From: an uncultured Clostridia bacterium
GTDB lineage: Bacteria > Bacillota > Clostridia > Christensenellales > Borkfalkiaceae
Reading direction: 5' to 3'
Assembly (NCBI GenBank): GCA_945638575.1
Contig: CALZDP010000002.1
Location: forward strand, 62,001-126,000
Length of the DNA stretch: 64,000 nt
Under the pieces are notes generated by a model. That model was not told the DNA's origin. It made no database searches and was given only the letters and a program-made list of their open reading frames with translations. The position numbers and the translations under genes are program-made. Shown here one piece after another: positions 38,648 to 49,276 of the stretch (positions are counted from its first letter, which is position 1; each line of letters begins with the position of its first letter).

Positions 38648-39433
38648 TTATCCTCTCTTTACTAAATTTTTTATATATTCAAGTGAAGTTGCCAATTCTT
38701 CGTAAGAATCGTAACTGTTATTATATACTTCGATAATGATTGCGCCGTTAAAATTAACTTGGTTTAATTCACCGATAAGTTTTTCAAAATCGAAAATCCC
38801 CTTACCGGGAAGAAGAATTTTACCGTCCGAATTATAGTCGGAAATATGGACGGTCTGCAGACTGTCAGCCATTTCCTTTAAATACTCACGGTAATCATAG
38901 CCGGAAAGCCTTGCTTGTTTAATGTCGAGGCAGGTTTTTAGTTTTGGCGAATAGGGCTTAATCTCTTTTAAATATCCGGCGTAATTATACATCGCCCAGT
39001 GAACATTTTCCAAACAAACGTTTACACCGTAAACTTCCGCTTTATCAATTAAAATGTTAAAAAATTTCCCTGTGTCCTCGTAATTGTCGTAACGACCTGT
39101 TTTTATACGGATTCTGCCGTGGAAGGTATTGTTTTTTGCGTTTAATATATTTGCCGCCTTTATTACGCTTTCAAAAGTTTCAATCGCATCGTTATACGAG
39201 CGCGGATTGGAAGAAAATAATTGCGGTTCGTAATTGGTGTTTACCGTATGGACGGAATGGACTTTTAGATTACCCAAACGAGATTTAAGCAAAGTGGCAA
39301 ATTCAACTGTATACTCGCAAAAAGACTCCAAAAAAATCTCGACTACGTCGGCGCCCATTCTGTCGATTATGGGTAAAGCGTCCTCATTGAAAGCCCTGTT
39401 AAATAGTGATGCGGTAGAAATTCCAACATTCAT
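38648..39433 (-). CDS. Sugar phosphate isomerase/epimerase (TIM barrel, AP endonuclease 2 family)
   Basis: VCLENVHW, KTCLDIKQARLSGYD, VHISDYNSDGKILLPGKGIFDF. Confidence 0.85.
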   Translation of the reverse strand: MNVGISTASLFNRAFNEDALPIIDRMGADVVEIFLESFCEYTVEFATLLKSRLGNLKVHSVHTVNTNYEPQLFSSNPRSYNDAIETFESVIKAANILNAKNNTFHGRIRIKTGRYDNYEDTGKFFNILIDKAEVYGVNVCLENVHWAMYNYAGYLKEIKPYSPKLKTCLDIKQARLSGYDYREYLKEMADSLQTVHISDYNSDGKILLPGKGIFDFEKLIGELNQVNFNGAIIIEVYNNSYDSYEELATSLEYIKNLVKRG

Positions 39434-39502
39434 AATTTTCTCTAAAATCGTTGATTAAATGCAGTGTTTTTTAAATTATTATATATTCCTTTTTCATACT
39501 TT

Positions 39503-39523
39503 GGGCTGCCCAATGGGCAGCCC
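39503..39523. repeat. Perfect GC-rich hairpin downstream of hpf
   Basis: GGGCTGCCC-AAT-GGGCAGCCC; no clear T tract on either strand. Confidence 0.6.
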
Positions 39524-39560
39524 GCAATAATAACATATTCAATTTGTAAAACTTATATAT

Positions 39561-40085
39561 TTATTTTATAACGGGATCGATAAGCCCGATGTTTCCGTCA
39601 TCACGCAAGTACAAAACCTTAGTTTTGTCGTTGTCTTTATCATAGAACACAAAGAAACTATGACCTGTTAATTCGAATTCTTCGATTGCTTCGTCTAAAG
39701 ACATAGGCATTAATTCAAACTGTTTGGTCTTTACAAGTTTAAAGTCGTTATCCTCTTTCTGTTCGTAAATTCTATCCTTTAAGTAAGCGCCCTGACGAAG
39801 TTTCGATTCAAGTTTGGAACGATATTTATAAATCTGACGCTCGATTTTCGGCAGTACGATATCAATTGCGTCGTAAAAATTATCCGCGTTTGCTTCCGCC
39901 CTTACGAACGAACCCTTGTAATTTATGGAAACTTCCATTTTGCAATTCCGTTTTTCGGTTTTTAAATAAATTTTGCATGAGGAATCTTCTTCAAAATACT
40001 TATCCAAACGGGCAACTTTTTTCTCTATTACTTCGGTTAATTGGTCTTTAACCTGATAATTTTTGGCAACAATTTCAATCTTCAT
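39561..40085 (-). CDS. hpf: Ribosome hibernation-promoting factor (long form)
   Basis: N-terminal S30AE domain, C-terminal MPMSLDEAIEEFELTGHSFFVFYDKDNDKTKVLYLRDDGNIGLIDP. Confidence 0.96.
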   Translation of the reverse strand: MKIEIVAKNYQVKDQLTEVIEKKVARLDKYFEEDSSCKIYLKTEKRNCKMEVSINYKGSFVRAEANADNFYDAIDIVLPKIERQIYKYRSKLESKLRQGAYLKDRIYEQKEDNDFKLVKTKQFELMPMSLDEAIEEFELTGHSFFVFYDKDNDKTKVLYLRDDGNIGLIDPVIK

Positions 40086-40124
40086 AATAAATCTCCTTTA
40101 TAGTTTTTTTGCAGTAAAAGCAAA

Positions 40125-42596
40125 CTATGCGACTAAAAAATCAATTTCGCCGTCGTCTACGATTACTTTTACCGTATTGTTTGCGTGCAAATCGCCTTTT
40201 ATTATCATTTCGGATAAAGGATTTTCAATAAGGGTTGATATAGCGCGTTTTAACGGTCTTGCGCCGTATTCCTTATCATAACCTTTATCTAATATCAAGC
40301 GTTTTGCATCTTCTGTAAATATTAAATTTACATTCATGGATTGCATCCTTTTTCTTAACGAATCACACTGTAAATCACAAATTTTTCCGCATTCCTCCAT
40401 GGTTAATTTACGGAATATGACTATATCGTCGATTCTGTTAAGAAATTCCGGACGAAAGCGCCGTTTAAGCGCTTGGTTTATTTTATCTTTGGCACGCTCC
40501 GTTTCCTCGGGATTATCGCCAAAACCTATGGTTTTAACCGATTCCGCCTCCGAAGCGCCTTCATTTGAAGTCATTATTATTATGGTGTTTTTAAAATCAA
40601 CCGTTCTGCCCTTGCTGTCGGTAAGCCTGCCGTCATCAAGAATTTGAAGCATGATGTTAAAAACGTCGGGATGAGCCTTCTCGATTTCGTCGAACAAAAT
40701 AACCGAATAAGGCTTCATTCTTACCTTGCCGGTAAGTTGCCCTTCTTCGTCGTAACCAATGTATCCCGGTGGCGCGCCGATAAGTTTTGCAACGCTGACC
40801 TTTTCCATATACTCGCTCATATCAATGCGGATAAGAGAGTTTTCATCTCCGAAAAGGGCTTCTGCAAGGGCTTTTGACAATTCTGTTTTACCAACGCCCG
40901 TAGGACCTACGAAAATAAACGAACCGGTAGGTCTGTTGGGGTCCTTTATACAGGTCATAGAACGCCTTATGGCTTTTGAGACTGCGGAAACTGCGGTTTC
41001 CTGACCGATTACGCGCTTATGAAGTACGCTTTCAAAATTAAGCAACCTATCGGACTCGGCTTCGGTTAATTTGGAAACGGGAACGCCTGTCATTTCGCTT
41101 ACCACTTCGGCGATATTTTCTTCGTCTATATAAGACCTTGAGCGGGCTCTTAAACGTTTATACGAGCGATTTAATTCGTCTATTTCCCCTTTCAAATCGG
41201 AAATCTTTTCCTCGATTTCACGGAAATCAGCGCCGCTTATCAAAGCGTAGTTTTTTTCGTTTTCAAGCCTTTCAAGTTGGCGATTTTTTTCTCTTATCGA
41301 ATCAGGCGGAGTGTCTACCGAGATTCTTTCCTTTGCCGCCGCTTCGTCAATAAGGTCTATCGCTTTATCGGGTAAAAACCTTTCGGTTATATATCTTTCG
41401 GACATTATAACCGCCGCTTTAATGGCGGAATCGGTTATTTCTATGCCGTGATGCGCCTCGAACTTATCCCTTAAACCTTTTAAAATTTCAATACAATCAT
41501 CAATTTTGGGCGGTTCAAGTTTTATGATTAAAAACCTTCTTGCCAACGCCGCATCGTTTTGAACGTATTTATTATATTCGGCAGTTGTCGTAGCCCCTAT
41601 AACTTGCAAATCGCCGCGTGCCAGCGCAGGTTTTAATAAGTCGCTTATGGCAAACGAAGAATATCCTGCCAAAATGGAATGAATTTCGTCTATAAAAAGT
41701 ATTACGTTATGTTCCTTAGCATAATTAAGCGCGGATTTAAAGCGCTCTTCAAACTCTCCGCGTAATTTAGCGCCTGCAATTATTCCGCTTAAATCAAGTG
41801 AAAATACGGTCTTGTTTTTTAGAGTTATAGGAACGTTACCATTAACGATTTTAAGCGCAAGTCCTTCGATAACTGCAGTTTTGCCTACGCCCGGTTCGCC
41901 TATCAACAAAGGATTTGATTTTATCCTTCTTGAAAGAGTTTCGATTATCCTATTGATTTCTTTATCTCTGCCTATAACGGGATCGAGTTTGCCTAACTTC
42001 GCCCTCTGGGTAAGGTTAATACCGAAAGATTCAAGTTCCGACAAACCTTCTTCTTCGTAATTTGTATCGTTTTGAAAGTTTTGCTCGCCTGCCGTCGGTG
42101 GGTTTATATCCTCATGTAAACCGTTAATTCTGTAATTATGATAATCACCTTTGTTTAATTTTTTAACTAATTTTTCGATGTCCTTACGCAAGCCATCGTG
42201 ATCTTGCACGATAGTATCTATTATTTCGCAACCGTAACAAACTTCCTTACTGAGTATAGCAAGAAGCAAATGTTCCGCGGCTATATAGGGACAGCCGTTT
42301 TCGGCTGCGATAGATACGGCTTCATCCAAAACAGCTTTTGTCCTTGGGGTGAAACCGACTAAATTATACGTCGGGTCCGCCTTCCCCTTCAGCAACGGAT
42401 AGTACGTAGTCGGTGTAACGCCGTATGCGCCTAATATCCTGCTAATCTCGCTTGGATAGCTTATCATTGCGGCAACTATAAATTCCGTAGCAACATACTT
42501 AACACCATATTTATGAGCAATTTCTTCCGCTCGTTTTATGATCGAAAAACATTGGCTTAACGATTTATCGTTAAGTTCGTTCAACACATTATTCAT
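40125..42596 (-). CDS. clpC: ATP-dependent Clp protease ATP-binding subunit ClpC
   Basis: Two AAA+ modules ([32 protein letters not shown]), Clp N domain. Confidence 0.95.
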   Translation of the reverse strand: MNNVLNELNDKSLSQCFSIIKRAEEIAHKYGVKYVATEFIVAAMISYPSEISRILGAYGVTPTTYYPLLKGKADPTYNLVGFTPRTKAVLDEAVSIAAENGCPYIAAEHLLLAILSKEVCYGCEIIDTIVQDHDGLRKDIEKLVKKLNKGDYHNYRINGLHEDINPPTAGEQNFQNDTNYEEEGLSELESFGINLTQRAKLGKLDPVIGRDKEINRIIETLSRRIKSNPLLIGEPGVGKTAVIEGLALKIVNGNVPITLKNKTVFSLDLSGIIAGAKLRGEFEERFKSALNYAKEHNVILFIDEIHSILAGYSSFAISDLLKPALARGDLQVIGATTTAEYNKYVQNDAALARRFLIIKLEPPKIDDCIEILKGLRDKFEAHHGIEITDSAIKAAVIMSERYITERFLPDKAIDLIDEAAAKERISVDTPPDSIREKNRQLERLENEKNYALISGADFREIEEKISDLKGEIDELNRSYKRLRARSRSYIDEENIAEVVSEMTGVPVSKLTEAESDRLLNFESVLHKRVIGQETAVSAVSKAIRRSMTCIKDPNRPTGSFIFVGPTGVGKTELSKALAEALFGDENSLIRIDMSEYMEKVSVAKLIGAPPGYIGYDEEGQLTGKVRMKPYSVILFDEIEKAHPDVFNIMLQILDDGRLTDSKGRTVDFKNTIIIMTSNEGASEAESVKTIGFGDNPEETERAKDKINQALKRRFRPEFLNRIDDIVIFRKLTMEECGKICDLQCDSLRKRMQSMNVNLIFTEDAKRLILDKGYDKEYGARPLKRAISTLIENPLSEMIIKGDLHANNTVKVIVDDGEIDFLVA

Positions 42597-42605
42597 AAAT
42601 TACAA

Positions 42606-43601
42606 TTAAAGTTCCTGTGTTTCCAACTTTTTAAGTGCGTTTTTAACAAAAACGGCACGAATTTCGTCAACCGAATCGCCGACAAGCGAGTATGAGTTGA
42701 CAAGCAAAGTATTATGTCTTGCCGAAATTGCAAGATCGTCTATCGCCGAACTGTTGTTACAACCTATTATTCCCCAATAAATGCCTAATTTTACCTGTGA
42801 AATAAGTTCGCAAAATTCCTCGTACGGCAATATGGCGGCGTGCGTCAAAGTCCCCAAAGCACGCAAACACTTATCTTTTATTTTGATAGGATTTTCAAGG
42901 TATTCGGCATTACGTAAATTTTTTTCTTCGGTAACTACCTTGTCGGCAAATTTTTTTACCTTTTCGATAATCGCATTGACGTCGCCGATAGTTATGGAAT
43001 TACTTATCTGATAATAGTAGCCTTCGGCAAAACTTCCCTCACCGAAAGCGCCGCGTATGGTTATCGATTCGGTATAACCGAGTTTTGCCAAATCGTCGAT
43101 ACGGTTGTTTTTTGTTAAAGCGGGCAGAAAAACCATTAGCGAAGCCCTCATACCCGTACCGAGATTTGTAGGACAAGCCGTATAATAGAAATTGTTTTTT
43201 ACCGCAAACGGACAGTTTTTGGCAAGAACGCCGTCAAGATACAAAATTCTTTTTAACGCGCCTTCAAAATCAAAACCTTTCACGATGCATTGTTCTCTTA
43301 AATGGTCTTCTTCATTCATCATGACCGACAAAAGTTCATCGGAAGAAAGAGCAACCGCGCCGTTTGGCGAGGCGCAAAGATTTTTTGAAATGAGATATCT
43401 TTCCGTAAGCGAAAGTTTTTCGGTTTCGCTTAGTTGAGACATGAAGTAAGTGCTGAATCCTTTAAAATGGCTCAACACCGCAAGACAGGAATTGACAATT
43501 TCCTTTTCGCACTCGCTTCCGCGTATCATTGACGGAAAGTTGTAATTACGAAAGTTGCGCGCTAAACGAATTCTCGTTGAAATAACTACGTCGGTATTCA
43601 T
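42606..43601 (-). CDS. mcsB: Protein arginine kinase McsB
   Basis: VVISTRIRLARNFRNYNFP, ACPTNLGTGMRASLMVFLPAL, TIRGAFGEGS. Confidence 0.95.
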   Translation of the reverse strand: MNTDVVISTRIRLARNFRNYNFPSMIRGSECEKEIVNSCLAVLSHFKGFSTYFMSQLSETEKLSLTERYLISKNLCASPNGAVALSSDELLSVMMNEEDHLREQCIVKGFDFEGALKRILYLDGVLAKNCPFAVKNNFYYTACPTNLGTGMRASLMVFLPALTKNNRIDDLAKLGYTESITIRGAFGEGSFAEGYYYQISNSITIGDVNAIIEKVKKFADKVVTEEKNLRNAEYLENPIKIKDKCLRALGTLTHAAILPYEEFCELISQVKLGIYWGIIGCNNSSAIDDLAISARHNTLLVNSYSLVGDSVDEIRAVFVKNALKKLETQEL

Positions 43602-43603
43602 CG

Positions 43604-43891
43604 TTACTCACTCTGCAAACTATCGATAAGCGGTTTTAATTCTTCGCTAAATTCCGTGTAACAGTAAGGACAACCGACTATCATGGTGTTTAAAATATCG
43701 TTAAGACTTCTACCGCAACGCCGACAGGTTTTTTGCAAATTTGCGTAAAAAACGTTATAAAAACCGTTTGCATCAAGAGAATACGCCGCACTTAAACACT
43801 CATGACACACTAAGCCTTGCGATTTAAAGGCGCCAAAGTATCTTACGACTTCTTCGGTGGCTTCTCTTTTATGACAAACGGGACAAATCAT
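43604..43891 (-). CDS. mcsA: McsA-like zinc protein, short form without UVR domain
   Basis: Four CxxC (CPVC, CHEC, CRRC, CPYC) and GCPYCYTEFSEELKPLI; 95 aa only. Confidence 0.85.
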   Translation of the reverse strand: MICPVCHKREATEEVVRYFGAFKSQGLVCHECLSAAYSLDANGFYNVFYANLQKTCRRCGRSLNDILNTMIVGCPYCYTEFSEELKPLIDSLQSE

Positions 43892-44038
43892 TTATAACAC
43901 CATATAATTACTGACTTTCTATCAATCTAATTATATCATTAAATCCTAAAAAGTAAATACCATTTTGATTAATTTTTTCCGATTTTTACAAATATTTTTG
44001 TTGTTTTTTAACTTTTGGGACTGAAAGTTTGATTTTTT

Positions 44039-44070
44039 AAAATCCGTCGGCAAAATTACCGACGGATTTT
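44039..44070 (-). terminator. Terminator after galU
   Basis: AAAATCCGTCGG/CCGACGGATTTT 12-bp perfect stem. Confidence 0.7.
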
Positions 44071-44074
44071 TAGT

Positions 44075-44941
44075 TTATTCTTTGATTATATCGAGTAAAT
44101 AATTTTTGAAACTTTCTTTTAGTTCGGTATCTCTAAGTGCGTATTCCACATTGGCTTTTAAAAAACCGAGACGGTCGCCCATGTCGTAACGTTTGCCTTC
44201 AAACTCGTAAGCGTAAGCGCCGTTTGTCTTTGCCTCGATATCCAAAGCGTCGGTTAATTGATACTCGTTATTCGCGCCCGGTTTAAGGTTGCGCATAATG
44301 TCAACCATGTAAGGCGAACAAACGTACCTGCCAAGCGGAGCGATATCGCTTTTTACAAGTTCTATCGGCGGTTTTTCGACAATAGAAGTAACCCGATACT
44401 CTCTGCCGTCCTTTATATCGTATTCTACCGAAGCGTATTTCGGCACCTGTTCGTGCGGAACGGTTTTTACGCCTATAACCGTTTTACCGTGTTTTTCGTA
44501 AACCTCCAAAAGTTGCCGTAAAACAGGCTTTTCGTTAAACATTACGTCGTCTCCGAATAAAACCGCAAAAGGTTTGCCTTGTATGTATTCTTCAGCCGCC
44601 ATAATGGCGTCCGCCGTACCCAACTGAGTTTTTTGTTGGACAAAATGCACTTTTGCCAAACCTTCGGGATACTTCACTTCTTTAAGATATTCCGGCTTAT
44701 TTTTATCCTTCAAAAGATTTTCAAGTTGGGTATTTTCGCTGAAATGATCTTCGATGATTTCTTTCTTATGACCGACTACAAAAACAATCTCTTCGATACC
44801 GCTTTTCGCCGCTTCTTCCGCAATAATCTCGACAGAAGGCCTGTTTATTATCGGAAGCATCGGCTTAGGCACTGCCTTTGTATATGGTAAAAACCTTGTG
44901 CCGAATCCGGCGACGGGTATTACCGCGATTTTTACTTTCAT
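44075..44941 (-). CDS. galU: UTP--glucose-1-phosphate uridylyltransferase
   Basis: AVIPVAGFGTRFLPYTKAVPKPMLPI; ATG at 44941 with ggaggg RBS preferred over GTG at 44959. Confidence 0.95.
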   Translation of the reverse strand: MKVKIAVIPVAGFGTRFLPYTKAVPKPMLPIINRPSVEIIAEEAAKSGIEEIVFVVGHKKEIIEDHFSENTQLENLLKDKNKPEYLKEVKYPEGLAKVHFVQQKTQLGTADAIMAAEEYIQGKPFAVLFGDDVMFNEKPVLRQLLEVYEKHGKTVIGVKTVPHEQVPKYASVEYDIKDGREYRVTSIVEKPPIELVKSDIAPLGRYVCSPYMVDIMRNLKPGANNEYQLTDALDIEAKTNGAYAYEFEGKRYDMGDRLGFLKANVEYALRDTELKESFKNYLLDIIKE

Positions 44942-45045
44942 TTTCCCTCCAAATATCACATAACTAATATATGCGATACCAATAAGTCCGCGTTTGCGTG
45001 CGGACGGTATTTACAAGCGATTCTTGTTTATTTTACTCTAAAAAT

Positions 45046-46187
<1,142 letters not shown>

Positions 46188-46248
46188 ATGCCACCTTTTA
46201 AATAAACTTATTTTTAGATAATCTCTTAAAATTTTGAAGTATGAAAAC

Positions 46249-46698
46249 TTACAAAACTTTTTTTAACATTTCCAAAATTATCGTACAAGCCTCGTCTATT
46301 CGGGAAAAACAAAGGTTGTAATCTTGTTGTGATTTTCCGTACGGATCGCCAATATCACCGCATTTAGTCAGTTGATTAATCGAATATACGTTTTCGTACC
46401 CTTCTTTTTCCAAAGCGCGTTTAATGGAATCGGTCATGGCGACGATTGCCCCGAACCCCTTTGCTTTTTCCAAAGTGATTTGCTTAGGTACGAATTTGGT
46501 CATTTTTACTCCGTTTAATTTTAGCGAAGTCTTAGCCATAGGGTTAATTTTGTCATCCGTAACATTCGTGCCGAAAGAGGTTACGCGAATATTTACGCTG
46601 TTATCCGCGAAAATTTTGCCTTTCAATATAAATTGCGCCATCGGACTGCGGCAAGTGTTACCCGTACAAACGAAACACAACGATTCTTGTTTGCTCAT
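46249..46698 (-). CDS. ywlE: Low-molecular-weight protein arginine phosphatase (YwlE-like)
   Basis: FVCTGNTCRSPMA P-loop with Thr as in YwlE, DPYGKS. Confidence 0.85.
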   Translation of the reverse strand: MSKQESLCFVCTGNTCRSPMAQFILKGKIFADNSVNIRVTSFGTNVTDDKINPMAKTSLKLNGVKMTKFVPKQITLEKAKGFGAIVAMTDSIKRALEKEGYENVYSINQLTKCGDIGDPYGKSQQDYNLCFSRIDEACTIILEMLKKVL

Positions 46699-46714
46699 TT
46701 TTCACCACCCGAAG

Positions 46715-47749
46715 TTAATTAGAGGACTCTGACGAAGCAAACGCTTTTAAAAATCTGTTTTCGACGCTCAGCGTTACTTCGTCGTTAACATCAAATTTTA
46801 TGCCTATAAGCAAATCGTAACGTTCACCTTCATGAAGCCCGTAATAAAGGCGTGAAGCCATTTGACAACCGTTTTCACCCAAAGAAAACAGATTTAATCC
46901 TTCTAAGTAAGGTTCATCCTTTTTAGTACACATGACAAGCGGTTTTTTGCCCTGATTAACGCTAACGTCGTACAGTTTTTTAACTGCTTCATAATCGCCT
47001 TTTTCGAATAAAAAAGTTGTAGTTTTAGGGCAGTAATGTCTGTATTTTGTGCCGGGTGAACGTTTGTTTAATTCCGAAGCGTTACCTGCATAAACGCAGT
47101 TACCGACAACCTTAGAAACCATCTCGGCGGTAATAAGACCTTTTCGTAAAATGACGGGGACTTCGCCTGTGGCGTCTAAGACGGTTGATTCTATACCGCC
47201 TTCACACCTTCCGCCGTCTAAAATCATCGGAATGGTATCGCCGAAATCTTCATAGACGTGCTCGGCTGTAACAGCGCTTGTATGTTTAGATATGTTTGCA
47301 GACGGCGCCGCAATCGGCAAATTTAAATATTTTAAAAATCTTTGAGCGCTTTCTGAAGACGGAACCCTTATTGCAAGTGTATTAAGCCCACAAGAAACAA
47401 GGTCTGAAACGGCGTTCTTGCTTCTGTAAACTATGGTAAGCGGTCCGGGCAAAAAAGCCTCTCTCAACTTTTTAGCGTAAGCGTTATCGTCATAGATAAG
47501 CGTGCTTAAATCGTAATCTTTGTGAACGTGAACGATTAACGGATTGTCAAGCGGACGACCTTTTGCCGTATATACAGCACGTATTGCCTCATCGCTGAAA
47601 GCATTTGCGCCTAATCCGTAAACGGTCTCCGTAGGGAAAGCAACAAGTTGATCGTTTAAAATGTAATTTTTTGCAATTTCAAGCGTTTTATCGGTGATTT
47701 TAAAGATTTTTACGTTTGATTGACTACATGAAAACGTCATTGTCATCAC
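46715..47749 (-). CDS. L-threonylcarbamoyladenylate synthase (Sua5/YwlC)
   Basis: LVAFPTETVYGLGANAF, KGRPLDNPLIVHV, SPGTKYRHYCP. Confidence 0.94.
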   Translation of the reverse strand: MMTMTFSCSQSNVKIFKITDKTLEIAKNYILNDQLVAFPTETVYGLGANAFSDEAIRAVYTAKGRPLDNPLIVHVHKDYDLSTLIYDDNAYAKKLREAFLPGPLTIVYRSKNAVSDLVSCGLNTLAIRVPSSESAQRFLKYLNLPIAAPSANISKHTSAVTAEHVYEDFGDTIPMILDGGRCEGGIESTVLDATGEVPVILRKGLITAEMVSKVVGNCVYAGNASELNKRSPGTKYRHYCPKTTTFLFEKGDYEAVKKLYDVSVNQGKKPLVMCTKKDEPYLEGLNLFSLGENGCQMASRLYYGLHEGERYDLLIGIKFDVNDEVTLSVENRFLKAFASSESSN

Positions 47750-49193
47750 CTTCTGTCGGTGCGAATTTTTCTAAACTTTGAAGGTCTTCTTCGGAATACT
47801 TTTCAGGTTCGGGCGGAACCATTTCATCTTTAATAAACACGCCTTCGGATTTAGGCGGTTCTCCGCTGAAATTAGTAGGATTAACAAACTTGCAATAATC
47901 GCCCTTGAAGAGCAACGGGAACTCCGTACAAACGCCGTTACGGTTTTTGGCAATAATGATATCCGTCATTTGTGTGGACGGACGGTTGCCGGAATCTGCG
48001 TCGGGTTTATGTAAGAAGATAACAAGGTCGGCGTCTTGCTCTATGGCGCCGGATTCTCTTAAGTCGGACAAAACAGGTTTACCGCCCTTTCTCGAAGTAA
48101 TCTGACGGGAAAGTTGCGACAACGCAACCACAGGACATTCTAGTTCCTTTGCAATCATTTTAAGATTTCTCGAAATATCGGTAACTTCCTGTTGACGGGA
48201 TTCGGATTTTTTTGCGGATTGCATAAGTTGCAAGTGGTCTACGACAATTAAATCAAGACGTCCGCCTTGACGCATTTTTAAACGCCTTGCCCTGTTCATA
48301 ATATCCTGCGGAGTTACATTTGAACTTTCGTCAACATAAATTTTAGCGTTATTCAATGATTTTTTGGCTTGCCAAAGTTTTTTAAATCCTTTTTCGTCCT
48401 TTTCGTCAAGTTTGCCTTTTAAGGCTGCGTCCATAGGGACTTCCCCTACGGAACAAAGCATTCTTTGCGCTAATTCTACCTTAGTCATTTCAAGTTCAAA
48501 CACAGCGCAAACGGCGTCTTCTTTTAAAGCAACGTTTTCGACAATGTTCATCGCAAGCGTGGTTTTACCGACAGACGGACGAGCAGCCAAAATAATCAAA
48601 TTACCCTTATGCAAACCGTTTGTAGTATAATCAAGTTGGGTAAAGCCTGTTTTAAGACCGGTATAATAATTTTTATCCTTTTGAAGTTTTTCAAACTTTT
48701 CCAAAACAGGATCGAAGTATTCGCCTATCCTTTCCAAATTATGCCTTTCATCGGTATTTGCTATATCGTAAATCAACTTTTCGGCATAAGCAAGCGAATG
48801 AGCGCTATCCGTACTTTTGGTAGAATCCTCTATAATAAGATTGGAACTTCTTATTAGCCTACGCAAAATACCGTCGCGCTTCACGATTGCAACGTACTGT
48901 TCAAAGTTTGCGGAAGACGGTATTACCTTTGTCAATTCGGTCAAATAGGAAATTCCGCCTACGCCTTCAAGTTTACCGTTCTTTTGCAAAATATCGGAAA
49001 CGGTAACCAAATCGACGGGCTTATTATCCGCCATAATCTCTTTCATATAAGAAAAGATTACTTTATGCGAAGCAACTAAAAAATCGTCTTCCTTAAGTTG
49101 TGAAATTATATCAATTTGAATAACCTGATCGAGCAGTATACACGCTAAGACCGACTGCTCTGCTTCAAGGTTATAGGGCATGCTGTTAGCCAT
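47724..49193 (-). CDS. dnaB: Replicative DNA helicase DnaB
   Basis: MPYNLEAEQSVLACILLD, AARPSVGKTTLAMNIVENVA, LSDLRESGAIEQDADLVIFLHK. Confidence 0.97.
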   Translation of the reverse strand: MANSMPYNLEAEQSVLACILLDQVIQIDIISQLKEDDFLVASHKVIFSYMKEIMADNKPVDLVTVSDILQKNGKLEGVGGISYLTELTKVIPSSANFEQYVAIVKRDGILRRLIRSSNLIIEDSTKSTDSAHSLAYAEKLIYDIANTDERHNLERIGEYFDPVLEKFEKLQKDKNYYTGLKTGFTQLDYTTNGLHKGNLIILAARPSVGKTTLAMNIVENVALKEDAVCAVFELEMTKVELAQRMLCSVGEVPMDAALKGKLDEKDEKGFKKLWQAKKSLNNAKIYVDESSNVTPQDIMNRARRLKMRQGGRLDLIVVDHLQLMQSAKKSESRQQEVTDISRNLKMIAKELECPVVALSQLSRQITSRKGGKPVLSDLRESGAIEQDADLVIFLHKPDADSGNRPSTQMTDIIIAKNRNGVCTEFPLLFKGDYCKFVNPTNFSGEPPKSEGVFIKDEMVPPEPEKYSEEDLQSLEKFAPTEGDDNDVFM

Positions 49194-49276
49194 AAATCAC
49201 CTTTTGACGGCGGCGCCGCAATTTTTAAGAAGCGGTTAAAACCGCAATTTTTAATGTTTTTTATACTTTTTAAAAA

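Noticed and set aside
39503-39523. Perfect GGGCTGCCC-AAT-GGGCAGCCC hairpin as an intrinsic terminator of hpf
   Set aside because: Stem is perfect but no T tract follows on either strand, so recorded only as a hairpin.
43892-44038. CtsR operator or CIRCE upstream of the mcsA-mcsB-clpC cluster
   Set aside because: No tandem heptad (GGTCAAA) or TTAGCACTC-type inverted repeat found by eye.
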